A DNA stretch of 64,000 nt from an uncultured Micrococcales bacterium (lineage in GTDB: Bacteria > Actinomycetota > Actinomycetes > Actinomycetales > Microbacteriaceae). The notes under the pieces were generated by a model, which had not been told where the DNA came from, did no database searches, and was given only the letters and a program-made list of their open reading frames with translations. Where the stretch lies: positions 62,001-126,000 of the forward strand of contig CAIRNX010000010.1 of the NCBI GenBank assembly GCA_903880095.1. The letters run 5' to 3'. The translations under genes and the position numbers were made by a program. Positions 51,622-60,700 of the stretch are shown here, piece after piece; the first letter of the stretch is position 1, and each line of letters opens with the position of its first letter.

Positions 51622-52532
51622 AAAAGCGGCAGGTGGACCAGCGGGTCCACGGCAATCGCGATGAACAAAACGGTTAGGTAAGTAATCGAACCGTGAAAAA
51701 GTCTCATCGGAGTTTTCACTTCGCCGGTCTTGCTTGAGTTGTAAAGCAAAGTTGCCTCAAACAAGAACCAGCCACCGCTGACGGCAGCCGAAACTGTGTA
51801 GATCCAACCCAATTGTGATGCCGGGATCAAAAGCAAGGTAGAAACAACCAGCGCCCACGAATAGAGCACGATCTGCACACCAACCACCTGCGGAGACCTA
51901 ACCACAGGCAGCATAGGCACACCAGCCGCCGCGTAATCGTCTTTGTAGCGCATCGAAAGCGGCCAGTAGTGCGGCGGGGTCCACAAAAAGATAATCAAGA
52001 AGAGCAACCACGCCGAAACGCTGAGATCGTTTGTTACGGCGGCCCAGCCAATGAGAGCCGGCATCGCACCAGCTGCTCCGCCCCAAACGATATTTTGCGG
52101 TGTGCGGCGCTTCAAGAGCAGCGTGTAAACCAAAACGTAAAACAAGATTGCGCTAAGCGAGAGCATTGCAGCCAAGAAGTTTGTGGTGACCCAGAGCCAA
52201 GCAACCGATAGCGCACCAACCACGAACGCAAAAATCAGAGCCTCAGGCTTGGTGAGCTCCCCTGTTACCAGCGGTCGGTTCTTGGTGCGTCCCATGATTT
52301 TGTCGATGTCGGCGTCGATGTAGCAGTTGAAGGCGTTCGCCGAGCCAGCCGAAAAGGCGCCACCGACCAGGGTGGTGAGAACCAACCAAAGGCTAGGCAG
52401 CCCGTGTTTTGCAAGAATCATTGTTGGCACGGTCGTGATTAGTAGGAGCTCAATGACCCTGGGCTTGGTCAGCGCAAGGTAGGCCTTCGCTTTAGAAAGC
52501 AGGCCGCGCGGAATCGAAGTTTTTGAGGTCAT
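51618..52532 (-). CDS. ctaB: Protohaem IX farnesyltransferase (haem O synthase)
   Basis: 304 residues, nine membrane helices, UbiA superfamily. The prenyl-diphosphate site [22 protein letters not shown] (about 64-85) and the second Asp-rich loop [16 protein letters not shown] (near 211) are present. It makes haem O, the substrate of CtaA encoded nearby. Start ATG 52532; TAGACT lies nine bases upstream. Divergent from tkt, as is common in actinobacteria. Confidence 0.95.
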   Translation of the reverse strand: MTSKTSIPRGLLSKAKAYLALTKPRVIELLLITTVPTMILAKHGLPSLWLVLTTLVGGAFSAGSANAFNCYIDADIDKIMGRTKNRPLVTGELTKPEALIFAFVVGALSVAWLWVTTNFLAAMLSLSAILFYVLVYTLLLKRRTPQNIVWGGAAGAMPALIGWAAVTNDLSVSAWLLFLIIFLWTPPHYWPLSMRYKDDYAAAGVPMLPVVRSPQVVGVQIVLYSWALVVSTLLLIPASQLGWIYTVSAAVSGGWFLFEATLLYNSSKTGEVKTPMRLFHGSITYLTVLFIAIAVDPLVHLPLF

Positions 52533-52541
52533 GTTCGGTTA

Positions 52542-52547
52542 AGTCTA
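52542..52547 (-). promoter_or_regulatory. -10 hexamer of ctaB
   Basis: TAGACT on -, nine bases before the ctaB ATG; leader of zero to three bases. Confidence 0.45.
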
Positions 52548-52596
52548 AATCAGTGACATGGCGCGTTATTCCCCGCTGCTCAAACCTCTCGCGGTG

Positions 52597-52602
52597 TAGA
52601 CT
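52597..52602 (+). promoter_or_regulatory. -10 hexamer of the tkt operon and its leader ORF
   Basis: TAGACT followed at six bases by GTG 52609. It is the only good -10 in the ctaB/tkt gap, so the operon mRNA would begin at or near that GTG and carry a leader of about 87 bases. Confidence 0.55.
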
Positions 52603-52608
52603 TCTAAC

Positions 52609-52671
52609 GTGGCAAAGCCACCATCTTTCGGCGACGTTGCCCTATCAACAAAAACAACGAGCGTGCACTAG
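52609..52671 (+). CDS. Candidate leaderless upstream ORF in the tkt leader
   Basis: GTG followed by 19 codons and TAG, encoding a 20-residue peptide beginning AKPPSFGDVALSTK after the initiator. The GTG is placed six bases after the -10 hexamer, just as at the leaderless genes in this window. It ends 24 bases before the tkt TTG, with tkt's own ribosome binding site AAGGAG between. The first 13 bases (GTGGC-AAA-GCCAC) can also fold into a hairpin. No similarity is known to me. It could regulate tkt translation or be a chance frame. Confidence 0.4.
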   Translation: MAKPPSFGDVALSTKTTSVH

Positions 52672-52695
52672 CGCGCCTAGAAATAAGGAGCTGCC

Positions 52696-54771
52696 TTGTC
52701 AGCATTCCAGTGGACCGATCTTGACTCAAAGGCAGTAGACACCGCGCGTGTTCTAGCCGCGGACGCAGTAGAAAAGGTTGGCAATGGCCACCCTGGAACC
52801 GCGATCAGCCTTGCACCCGTGGCTTACCTCTTGTTCAACAAGGTAATGCGCCACGACCCGAGCGACGACCGCTGGCTCGGCCGCGACCGCTTCATTCTCT
52901 CGGTTGGCCACTCTTCGCTAACCATTTACAACCAGTTGTTCCTGCACGGCTACGGCTTGGAACTCGATGACCTGAAGGCGCTACGCACCTGGGGTTCGGC
53001 GACTCCTGGTCACCCAGAGTATGGGCACACCAAGGGTGTAGAAATCACTACCGGCCCTCTAGGCCAAGGCCTTGCCTCTGCTGCCGGTTTTGCTTACGCT
53101 GCTCGCTACGAGCGTGGTCTGTTTGACCCGAATGCCGCAACCGGCACCAGCCCGTTCGATCACTTCGTTTACGTCATTGCCGGCGATGGCGACATGCAGG
53201 AAGGCGTTACCTCTGAGGCCGCTTCTCTTGCTGGCCACCAGAAGCTAGGCAACCTTGTTGTGATTTACGACAGCAACCAGATTTCGATCGAAGATGACAC
53301 CGACATCGCTTTCACCGAGGATGTTTCGGCTCGCTACGAGTCTTACGGTTGGCATGTTCAGACGGTTGACTGGAAGAAGACCGGCAACTACGTAGAAGAC
53401 GTTGAAGAGCTGTACAACGCGATTCAGACTGCAAAGGCTGTCACCGACAAGCCTTCGCTAATTCGTCTGCGCACCATCATCGGCTGGCCTTCGCCAACCA
53501 AGCAGAACAGCGGCAAGATTCACGGCTCAAAGCTTGGCGCAGAGGAGCTTGCTGGCCTCAAGATTGCCCTCGGGTTTGACCCAGAGAAGTCGTTCGACGT
53601 TGCTCCAGAGGTTTTGGCGCACACCCGCGGATACCAGCAGTTTGCTAGCGAAAACCGCAAGGTTTGGCAGTCGGCTTTCGACGACTGGGCAAGCGCTAAC
53701 CCAGAGCAGAAGAAGCTTCTTGACCGCGTCGAAACCGGCGAGACTCCGGCTGAGCTTGCCGGCTCTCTACCAGTATTTGAATCTGGCACCGAAATCTCGA
53801 CCCGTTCGGCTTCTGGCAAGGTAATCAATGCAATCGCCAAGGTTATGCCCGAGCTTTGGGGCGGTTCTGCCGACCTAGCCGAGTCGAACCTAACCACCAT
53901 CGAAGGCGCACCTTCGTTCATTCCAGAAGAGTGGTCAACCCACGACTGGAAGGGCAACAAATACGGTCGCGTGCTCCACTTCGGTCTTCGCGAACATGCA
54001 ATGGGATCGATCCTGAATGGCATCGTCTTGCACGGCAAGACTCGAGCTTTCGGCGGCACCTTCTTGATTTTCAGCGACTACATGCGTCCGGCCGTTCGTT
54101 TGGCCGCTCTGATGGGCGTCCCTTCGATTTTCGTTTGGACTCACGACTCTGTGGCTCTTGGCGAAGACGGCCCAACCCACCAGCCGATTGAGCAGCTTGC
54201 CACACTGCGCGCGATTCCAAACTTGGACATCGTTCGCCCGGGTGACGCAAACGAGACGGCATACGCCTGGAAGACCATTCTGGAGCGTCGCCAAGGCCCA
54301 GCAGGTATCGCCCTAACCCGCCAGAACATTCCCGTGTTCCAGCGCGGCGAAGGCTTCGCAGACGCCTCAAACACGGCCAAGGGTGCCTACACCTTGGTCG
54401 ATGCAGCAAACGGCAAGCCAAAGCTGATCCTGATCGCTACCGGCTCTGAGGTTCAGCTTGCAGTTGCAGCTCGCGAACAGCTCGAAGCGGCAGGTATTGC
54501 TACTCGCGTTGTCTCTGCCCCTTGCCTTGAATGGTTCGACGAGCAGCCTGCCGAATACCGCGAAGAGGTTCTACCTAGCAAGGTTCAGGCCCGAGTCTCG
54601 GTTGAGGCTGGCTTGGCTCTTGGTTGGTCGAAGTACGTTGGCCCATTCGGCAAGAGCGTATCGATCGAGCACTACGGTGCGTCGGCCGACTACCAGACAC
54701 TTTTCCGTGAATTTGGTATCACTACCGAGGCTGTTGTCGCAACCGCCAAAGACGTTCTAAAAAACCTCTAA
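52696..54771 (+). CDS. tkt: Transketolase
   Basis: 691 residues, thiamine-diphosphate enzyme of the non-oxidative pentose phosphate pathway. GNGHPGTAISLAP (about 27-39), GPLGQGLASAAGFAYA (near 119), the cofactor motif GDGDMQEGVTSEAA (near 158, GDG...N-type), then the pyrimidine-domain FGLREHAMGSILNGI and DYMRPAVRLAALM are present. Start TTG 52696 has AAGGAG at five bases. Leads tkt-tal-pgi-zwf-opcA-pgl. Confidence 0.96.
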   Translation: MSAFQWTDLDSKAVDTARVLAADAVEKVGNGHPGTAISLAPVAYLLFNKVMRHDPSDDRWLGRDRFILSVGHSSLTIYNQLFLHGYGLELDDLKALRTWGSATPGHPEYGHTKGVEITTGPLGQGLASAAGFAYAARYERGLFDPNAATGTSPFDHFVYVIAGDGDMQEGVTSEAASLAGHQKLGNLVVIYDSNQISIEDDTDIAFTEDVSARYESYGWHVQTVDWKKTGNYVEDVEELYNAIQTAKAVTDKPSLIRLRTIIGWPSPTKQNSGKIHGSKLGAEELAGLKIALGFDPEKSFDVAPEVLAHTRGYQQFASENRKVWQSAFDDWASANPEQKKLLDRVETGETPAELAGSLPVFESGTEISTRSASGKVINAIAKVMPELWGGSADLAESNLTTIEGAPSFIPEEWSTHDWKGNKYGRVLHFGLREHAMGSILNGIVLHGKTRAFGGTFLIFSDYMRPAVRLAALMGVPSIFVWTHDSVALGEDGPTHQPIEQLATLRAIPNLDIVRPGDANETAYAWKTILERRQGPAGIALTRQNIPVFQRGEGFADASNTAKGAYTLVDAANGKPKLILIATGSEVQLAVAAREQLEAAGIATRVVSAPCLEWFDEQPAEYREEVLPSKVQARVSVEAGLALGWSKYVGPFGKSVSIEHYGASADYQTLFREFGITTEAVVATAKDVLKNL

Positions 54772-54792
54772 AGAAGAAGAGAGAAAAGAATC

Positions 54793-55899
54793 ATGACTAC
54801 TCCCCTATCTCAACTAGCCGCTAACGGCGTAAGCATCTGGCTCGACGACCTTTCGCGTTCGCGCATTGTTTCGGGTGGACTCAAGGACCTCATCAACAGC
54901 CGTTCGGTTTCTGGTGTGACCACCAACCCGACGATCTTTGCTGGCGCTCTTTCTAAGGGCGAAGGTTATGAGGCGCAGGTTGCTGAACTTGCTGCCGCCG
55001 GTGTATCAACCGAGCAGGCAATCGTCGAGCTAACCACTCGCGACGTTGCCGACGCTTGCGACATCTTCGCTGGCGTTTACGCAGAGTCGAAGGGCTTCGA
55101 CGGACGTGTTTCGATCGAGGTTGAGCCAGGTCTAGCAAACGACACCGAGGGCACCGTCAAGCAGGCGAAAGAGCTTTTCGCCAAGGTCAACCGCGAAAAC
55201 GTCATGATCAAGATCCCGGCAACCAAGGCTGGACTTTCGGCTATCACTCAGGTGATTGCAGCCGGCATCAGCGTAAACGTGACGCTGATCTTCTCGCTGC
55301 AGCGTTACCGCGAAGTTATCGCCGCCTACATTGCTGGTGTTGAGCAGGCGAAGGCTAACGGTCACGACATCTCGAAGATCCACTCGGTTGCTTCGTTCTT
55401 CGTTTCTCGCGTCGACACCGAAATCAACGCCCGACTAGACGCAATCGGTACCGGAGACGCAAAGTCGCTAAAGAGCCAGGCAGCTCTTGCTAACGCTCGT
55501 CTTGCCTACGAAGTTTTCGAGCAGGAGTTCGCCAAGGCAAACTGGGCGGCACTCGCTTCAGATGGCGCCAACAAGCAGCGCCCACTGATGGCTTCGACCG
55601 GAGTTAAGGACCCAGCGCTTTCAGACACTCTTTACGTAACCGAATTGGTTGCTCCAGAGCTCGTAAACACCATGCCTGAAAAGACCATGGAGGCCGTTTT
55701 TGACCACGGAATTGTTCCGGCAAACTCAATCACCAACAACTACGAGAGCGCTCGTTTGGTACTGCTTGCGGTTTCGGCCGTTGGTGTCGACTACGACGAC
55801 GTCACCGACCTGCTCGAGCGCGAGGGTGTCGAGAAGTTCATCATCTCTTGGGGCGAGCTTGTCGAGTCTGTTGCCAAGGCACTTGAGGCGGCAAAGTAA
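54793..55899 (+). CDS. tal: Transaldolase
   Basis: 368 residues, the longer actinobacterial form. [13 protein letters not shown] (near 39-51), [12 protein letters not shown], the Schiff-base Lys140 in [12 protein letters not shown], and [14 protein letters not shown] are present. It exchanges three-carbon units between fructose 6-phosphate and erythrose 4-phosphate. It lies 21 bases after tkt, with a purine-rich upstream region, and abuts pgi. Confidence 0.95.
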   Translation: MTTPLSQLAANGVSIWLDDLSRSRIVSGGLKDLINSRSVSGVTTNPTIFAGALSKGEGYEAQVAELAAAGVSTEQAIVELTTRDVADACDIFAGVYAESKGFDGRVSIEVEPGLANDTEGTVKQAKELFAKVNRENVMIKIPATKAGLSAITQVIAAGISVNVTLIFSLQRYREVIAAYIAGVEQAKANGHDISKIHSVASFFVSRVDTEINARLDAIGTGDAKSLKSQAALANARLAYEVFEQEFAKANWAALASDGANKQRPLMASTGVKDPALSDTLYVTELVAPELVNTMPEKTMEAVFDHGIVPANSITNNYESARLVLLAVSAVGVDYDDVTDLLEREGVEKFIISWGELVESVAKALEAAK

Positions 55900-57492
55900 T
55901 TGTCTCTAACTGTTTCGGTAGCTGGCAAGGCTGAAGCGGCGGTTGCCGCGAACATTCAAGAACTGGTCAACGACAAAGTTGCCAGCCGAATTGCCTCCAA
56001 GGATTTTACCCTTTGGGGTAAAGATGCCGAGGCAGAGTCTTCGATTCGTCTCGGTTGGGTGAACTCGGCTGTTGACTCGCAGTCGCTCGTTGCCGGCATC
56101 ATCGCTCTTCGCGACGAGTTCGCGGCCAACGGCATCAACCGTTTTGTGCTTTGCGGCATGGGCGGATCTTCGCTTGCGCCTGAGGTAATTACTAAGAGCG
56201 CAGGTGTCGAATTGGTGGTTCTTGACTCAACCGACGCCGACCAGATTGGTCACGCGCTAGCCGGCGACATCAACCGCACGGCAATCGTTGTGTCGTCTAA
56301 ATCTGGTTCTACCGTTGAAACCGACTCACAGAAGCGCACCTTCGAAAAGGCCTTCACCGACGCCGGCATCGACAAGGCCGACCGCGTTGTCATCGTCACC
56401 GACCCTGGTTCACCAATGGAGGCTGCCGCAAAGGCAGACGGTTACCGAATCTTCAATGCAGACCCAACTGTTGGTGGCCGTTACAGCGCTCTAACCGCCT
56501 TTGGTCTTGTGCCTTCGGGTCTTGCCGGCGCTGACATCCAGCAACTCCTCGACGACGCGCGAGAGGTTTCTGAGCTTCTAAGTTCAGACAACTCGACCAA
56601 CCCGGGCCTTGTGCTCGGCGCCGTTCTCGCTCGCACAGCCAGCTCAACCGGCTTCCGCGACAAGGTTGGCATCGTTTCTGATGGCACCTCAATCGTTGGT
56701 TTCGGTGACTGGGCTGAACAGCTTATTGCTGAGTCAACCGGCAAGATCGGCAAAGGAATCCTCCCTGTTGTCCTTGACGTAAATAGCCCAGAAATCGGCT
56801 TGGACGACGTGGTGATTGCTCGTATCGTCGCTGACGGCGTTAGTGCAACCGGTGACGAGGTCGCCATTGCGGGCCCGCTTGGTGCCCAGTTCTTGGTCTG
56901 GGAATACGCCACCGTCGTTGCGAGCCGCCTAATCGGCATCAACCCGTTCGACCAACCAGATGTTGAGTCGGCGAAGATTGCTGCACGTGCAATGCTCGAG
57001 CAGCGCGATGCCGAAGTTGAACCAACCTTTGTAGATGGCTTGGTCGAGGTTCGCTCGGCAGCGCTTTCGCTCGAAGGCGTATCAGATGTCGCGGGCGCCG
57101 TTACCAAGTTGCTCTCTGAGCTCCCTGCAGACGGTTACCTTTCGGTTCAGGCATACCTTGACCGTGTTGACTCCCCCGAGGCTGCTGAGCTTCGCGACCT
57201 TTTCGCCAACGCAACCGGACGCCCGGTGACCTTTGGTTGGGGTCCGCGCTTCTTGCACTCGACGGGTCAGTACCACAAGGGCGGCCCTCGTTTCGGTGCT
57301 TACCTTCAGATTGTCGCTCGCGCCAAGAACGACATCGCCGTGCCTGGTCGCAACTTCACCTTCGGCGAACTGATTGCCTCGCAGGCAGCCGGTGACGCCA
57401 ACGTCCTAGCCGAGCTAGGTCGCCCCGTTCTAACCCTCACCCTCGGTGACGTAACCGCTGGCCTCAAGGTCATCGCAAACGCCGCTCGCTAA
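55900..57492 (+). CDS. pgi: Glucose-6-phosphate isomerase
   Basis: 530 residues. The phosphosugar-binding motifs LCGMGGSSLAPEV (near 85), SSKSGSTVET (near 132) and the C-terminal FLHSTGQYHKGGP with the catalytic His region (near 450) are present. The form is the one found in actinobacterial pentose-phosphate operons. Start TTG 55900 begins directly after the tal stop. Confidence 0.94.
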   Translation: MSLTVSVAGKAEAAVAANIQELVNDKVASRIASKDFTLWGKDAEAESSIRLGWVNSAVDSQSLVAGIIALRDEFAANGINRFVLCGMGGSSLAPEVITKSAGVELVVLDSTDADQIGHALAGDINRTAIVVSSKSGSTVETDSQKRTFEKAFTDAGIDKADRVVIVTDPGSPMEAAAKADGYRIFNADPTVGGRYSALTAFGLVPSGLAGADIQQLLDDAREVSELLSSDNSTNPGLVLGAVLARTASSTGFRDKVGIVSDGTSIVGFGDWAEQLIAESTGKIGKGILPVVLDVNSPEIGLDDVVIARIVADGVSATGDEVAIAGPLGAQFLVWEYATVVASRLIGINPFDQPDVESAKIAARAMLEQRDAEVEPTFVDGLVEVRSAALSLEGVSDVAGAVTKLLSELPADGYLSVQAYLDRVDSPEAAELRDLFANATGRPVTFGWGPRFLHSTGQYHKGGPRFGAYLQIVARAKNDIAVPGRNFTFGELIASQAAGDANVLAELGRPVLTLTLGDVTAGLKVIANAAR

Positions 57493-57501
57493 AGGAGAAT
57501 A

Positions 57502-59046
57502 ATGAGCCCCGCAAAGCTCGCACCAGGCGTCAACCCGCTTCGTGATCCAGATGACCGCCGTCTCAACCGAATCGCAGGCCCTTCAGGTCTGATCATCTTC
57601 GGTGTCACCGGCGACCTTTCTCGTAAAAAGTTGATGCCAGCCGTGTACGACCTAGCAAACCGTGGACTTTTGCCACCGGGCTTCGCGTTGATCGGTTTCG
57701 CTCGTCGCGACTGGGTTGACCAGGACTTCGCCAAGGTGGTTCACGACTCTGTTCGTGAACACGCCCGCACCCCGTTCAGCGAAGAAGTTTGGCAGCAGCT
57801 CAGTGAAGGCATTCGCTTTGTTCAGGGTGAATTCGACGACGACGACGCCTTCGACCGCCTGAAGGAGACAATCGAACTCCTAGACGCCAAACGCGGAACC
57901 AACGGAAACCACGCCTTCTACCTGTCGATTCCGCCAAAGGCGTTCCCGCTTGTTTGCAAGCAGCTTTCGCGCTCCGGGCTGGCCGACCCTAAACCAGACC
58001 AGTTCCGTCGCGTTGTTATCGAGAAGCCTTTCGGTAGCGACCTCAAGACCGCGCGCGAACTCAATGATGTTGTCGAATCGGTGTTCCCTGCCGACTCGGT
58101 GTTCCGTATCGATCACTACCTGGGCAAAGAGACGGTTCAGAACATCTTGGCTCTTCGCTTCGCGAACCAAATGTACGAGCCGCTTTGGAACTCGAACTAC
58201 ATCGACCACGTGCAGATCACAATGGCCGAAGACATCGGTGTCGGCGGACGTGCCGGTTACTACGATGGCATCGGCGCCGCTCGAGATGTGATTCAGAATC
58301 ACCTACTTCAGCTTCTCGCTCTCACGGCCATGGAGGAGCCTGTGTCTTTCGACGCCGCCGACCTGCGCGCCGAAAAAGAGAAGGTTCTAAAGGCGGTTCG
58401 CCTGCCTAAAGACCTTGGCAAATACACCGCACGCGGTCAGTACGCGGGTGGTTGGCAGGGTGGCGAAGAGGTTCTCGGGTTCCTTGAAGAAGACGGCATG
58501 AACCCTAAATCGGTCACCGAAACCTACGCTGCAATGCGCCTAGACATCAACACCCGTCGTTGGGCTGGCGTGCCGTTCTACCTTCGCGCAGGTAAGCGTC
58601 TTGGTCGTCGCGTCACCGAGATTGCGGTTGTTTTTAAGCGCGCACCTCAGCAACTTTTCGCAGCCGACCAAACCTCGGCGCTTGGCCAGAACGCGCTCGT
58701 GATTCGCGTGCAGCCAGATGAGGGCGTAACCATTCGCTTCGGCTCTAAGGTTCCTGGTGCCGGCATGCAGGTTCGCGACGTGACAATGGACTTCGGTTAC
58801 GGCCACGCCTTTACCGAGGCGAGCCCTGAGGCATACGAGCGGTTAATTCTCGACGTGCTTCTGGGCGACCCACCGCTGTTCCCTCGCCACGAAGAAGTCG
58901 AACTTTCGTGGAAGATCCTCGACCCAATCGAGGAGTTCTGGGCTAAGCAAAAGGGCAAGGTTGAGCAATACCGACCTGGAACCTGGGGCCCAGCTTCAGC
59001 CGACCAAATGCTTGCCCAAGACGGCAGAGAGTGGAGAATCCCGTGA
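57502..59046 (+). CDS. zwf: Glucose-6-phosphate 1-dehydrogenase
   Basis: 514 residues. Coenzyme motif FGVTGDLSRKKL (about 31-42), substrate motif RIDHYLGKE with Arg202-His205, and EKPFGSDLKTA are present. Commits glucose 6-phosphate to the oxidative pentose pathway and makes NADPH. AAAGGAG lies before ATG 57502. Its TGA overlaps the opcA GTG (GTGA), coupling enzyme and activator. Confidence 0.97.
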   Translation: MSPAKLAPGVNPLRDPDDRRLNRIAGPSGLIIFGVTGDLSRKKLMPAVYDLANRGLLPPGFALIGFARRDWVDQDFAKVVHDSVREHARTPFSEEVWQQLSEGIRFVQGEFDDDDAFDRLKETIELLDAKRGTNGNHAFYLSIPPKAFPLVCKQLSRSGLADPKPDQFRRVVIEKPFGSDLKTARELNDVVESVFPADSVFRIDHYLGKETVQNILALRFANQMYEPLWNSNYIDHVQITMAEDIGVGGRAGYYDGIGAARDVIQNHLLQLLALTAMEEPVSFDAADLRAEKEKVLKAVRLPKDLGKYTARGQYAGGWQGGEEVLGFLEEDGMNPKSVTETYAAMRLDINTRRWAGVPFYLRAGKRLGRRVTEIAVVFKRAPQQLFAADQTSALGQNALVIRVQPDEGVTIRFGSKVPGAGMQVRDVTMDFGYGHAFTEASPEAYERLILDVLLGDPPLFPRHEEVELSWKILDPIEEFWAKQKGKVEQYRPGTWGPASADQMLAQDGREWRIP

Positions 59047-59999
59047 TCGTCGATCTTCCAAACACAACCATTTCGAAGGTTTCGAAGAGCCTTGTGCAGA
59101 TTCGCGAACAGGGTGGCGCTGTTGCCCTCGGTCGTGTCTTGACCTTGGTTATTCAGACCAACTTCAAGGGCATCGAACCCGCAATTCACTCGGCAAACGA
59201 GGCTTCTCGTGAGCACCCATGCCGAATCATCGTGGTTGCCGATGGAGACGCGAAGGGCTCAAAGAAGACCTCTGGACTTGATGCGCAGATTCGTGTTGGT
59301 GGCGACGCCGGTGCCTCTGAGGTAATCGTGCTGCGTGCCCACGGAGAGGCTGCGAAGGACCCTGAGAGTCTCGTAACCGGCCTCTTGCTCCCAGATGCCC
59401 CTGTCGTGGCCTGGTGGCCCTCGGAGGCGCCTGTAAAGGTTTCGGAATCGGCGATCGGTCGCATCGCGACTCGACGCATTACCGATGCCGCAAACCAGTC
59501 AAACCCGCACGCTTACCTTCGCCAGCTCGCAAAGAGCTATGTGCCAGGCGACAGCGACTTTGCTTGGACTCGCCTCACACTTTGGCGTGCTCAGTTAGCG
59601 GCCATTCTCGACCAGCCACCCTTTGACCCGGTTACCGCAGTCGAGGTTACGGGAGCCGTTGACTCACCAAGCACTGACCTTCTCGCTGCCTGGCTTGAAC
59701 TTAAATTGAAAGTTAAGGTTAAGCTGATTCGCACCTCACGCGGCAAGGCAGTAGCCGGAATTCGCGGAGTTAAGTTGATTCGTAAATCTGGTGACATCGA
59801 GATTGTTCGAAACGTTCCTGATGTAGCGACTTTGATTCAGCCGACACAGCCGACCCGTGAAATCACCTTGCCGCGTCGCAGCGACCGTGACTGCCTGAGC
59901 GAAGACCTGCGTCGTCTCGACCCAGACGACCTCTTCGGCAAGGTAATCAAGTTCGGTTTCCACGCAAAGACACCAACCCCTACCGTCACCAAGAAGTAG
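59043..59999 (+). CDS. opcA: Glucose-6-phosphate dehydrogenase assembly/activator protein OpcA
   Basis: 318 residues. Family N-terminus IVDLPNTTISKVSKSLVQIR, then GGAVALGRVLTLVI, ADAPVVAWWPSEAP near 125 and GDSDFAWTRLTLWRAQLA near 175. OpcA is an allosteric helper of Zwf. The frame opens at 59031, but GTG 59043 matches the family start and overlaps the zwf stop. Confidence 0.94.
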   Translation: MIVDLPNTTISKVSKSLVQIREQGGAVALGRVLTLVIQTNFKGIEPAIHSANEASREHPCRIIVVADGDAKGSKKTSGLDAQIRVGGDAGASEVIVLRAHGEAAKDPESLVTGLLLPDAPVVAWWPSEAPVKVSESAIGRIATRRITDAANQSNPHAYLRQLAKSYVPGDSDFAWTRLTLWRAQLAAILDQPPFDPVTAVEVTGAVDSPSTDLLAAWLELKLKVKVKLIRTSRGKAVAGIRGVKLIRKSGDIEIVRNVPDVATLIQPTQPTREITLPRRSDRDCLSEDLRRLDPDDLFGKVIKFGFHAKTPTPTVTKK

Positions 60000-60001
60000 C
60001 C

Positions 60002-60700
60002 ATGAGACCAATTGTTCACCGCTTCGAAAATGCCGATGCAGTGGCAACGGGAGCAGCCGAGGCAGTTGTTGCCAAGGTAAGCGAACTGTTGAAGGCTCAG
60101 GAGCTGGTTAATCTTGTGGTTACCGGAGGAACCGTCGGTATTCTCACTCTGGCTAAACTGCGAAACCTCAAGTTGGACTGGTCACACGTTCACGTTTGGT
60201 GGGGTGATGAACGCTTCGTCGAGAAAAACAGTGCTGATCGCAACGAACTGCAGGCAAAAAACGCCCTGCTTGATCACATAGCAATACCTCAGGAGAACCT
60301 GCACCCGTTCCCTGCCAGTGACGAAGGCCTAGGCCTCGATGAAGCCGCAGCAAAGTTTGGCAAGGTTGTAGAAGGGGTTCGTTTTGATCTCTTGCTCCTC
60401 GGCATCGGCCCCGATGGGCACATCGCCAGTCTTTTCCCAGGCAAAAGCGCCGCTGGTGAACTTGTTGTTGCTGAGCACGACTCGCCGAAGCTACCTCCGC
60501 AGCGCTTGAGTCTCAGTTACGCAGCAATCAATACGGCGACCGAAGTTTGGTTTACCGTTGCCGGTTCTGACAAAGAGTCTGCCGTCGCTACAGCTTTTGG
60601 CGATGAGCCTGAGAAGTTGCCAGTTGGCCGAGTGCACGGGGTTGAAAAAACTGTTTGGTTTGTCGACGCAAGCGCCGGCAATGCAACCTGGGGTTGCTAG
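60002..60700 (+). CDS. pgl: 6-phosphogluconolactonase
   Basis: 232 residues, SugE/DevB type. VTGGTVGI, VHVWWGDERFVEKNSADRN (near 61-79) and LLGIGPDGHIASLFPG (near 136, catalytic His) are present. Hydrolyses the lactone made by Zwf. Starts two bases after opcA. 6-phosphogluconate dehydrogenase is not in the window. The TAG stop interlocks with that of rbpA2 (CTAG). Confidence 0.94.
   Translation: MRPIVHRFENADAVATGAAEAVVAKVSELLKAQELVNLVVTGGTVGILTLAKLRNLKLDWSHVHVWWGDERFVEKNSADRNELQAKNALLDHIAIPQENLHPFPASDEGLGLDEAAAKFGKVVEGVRFDLLLLGIGPDGHIASLFPGKSAAGELVVAEHDSPKLPPQRLSLSYAAINTATEVWFTVAGSDKESAVATAFGDEPEKLPVGRVHGVEKTVWFVDASAGNATWGC

Noticed and set aside
53520-54059. 179-codon open frame on - opposite tkt
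   Set aside because: Same reasons; composition rich in Ser, Arg and Pro typical of antisense frames.
56481-57107. 208-codon open frame on - opposite pgi
   Set aside because: No start signal, no similarity to a known family, and wholly inside a well-supported gene; such shadows arise from codon bias in GC-rich sequence.
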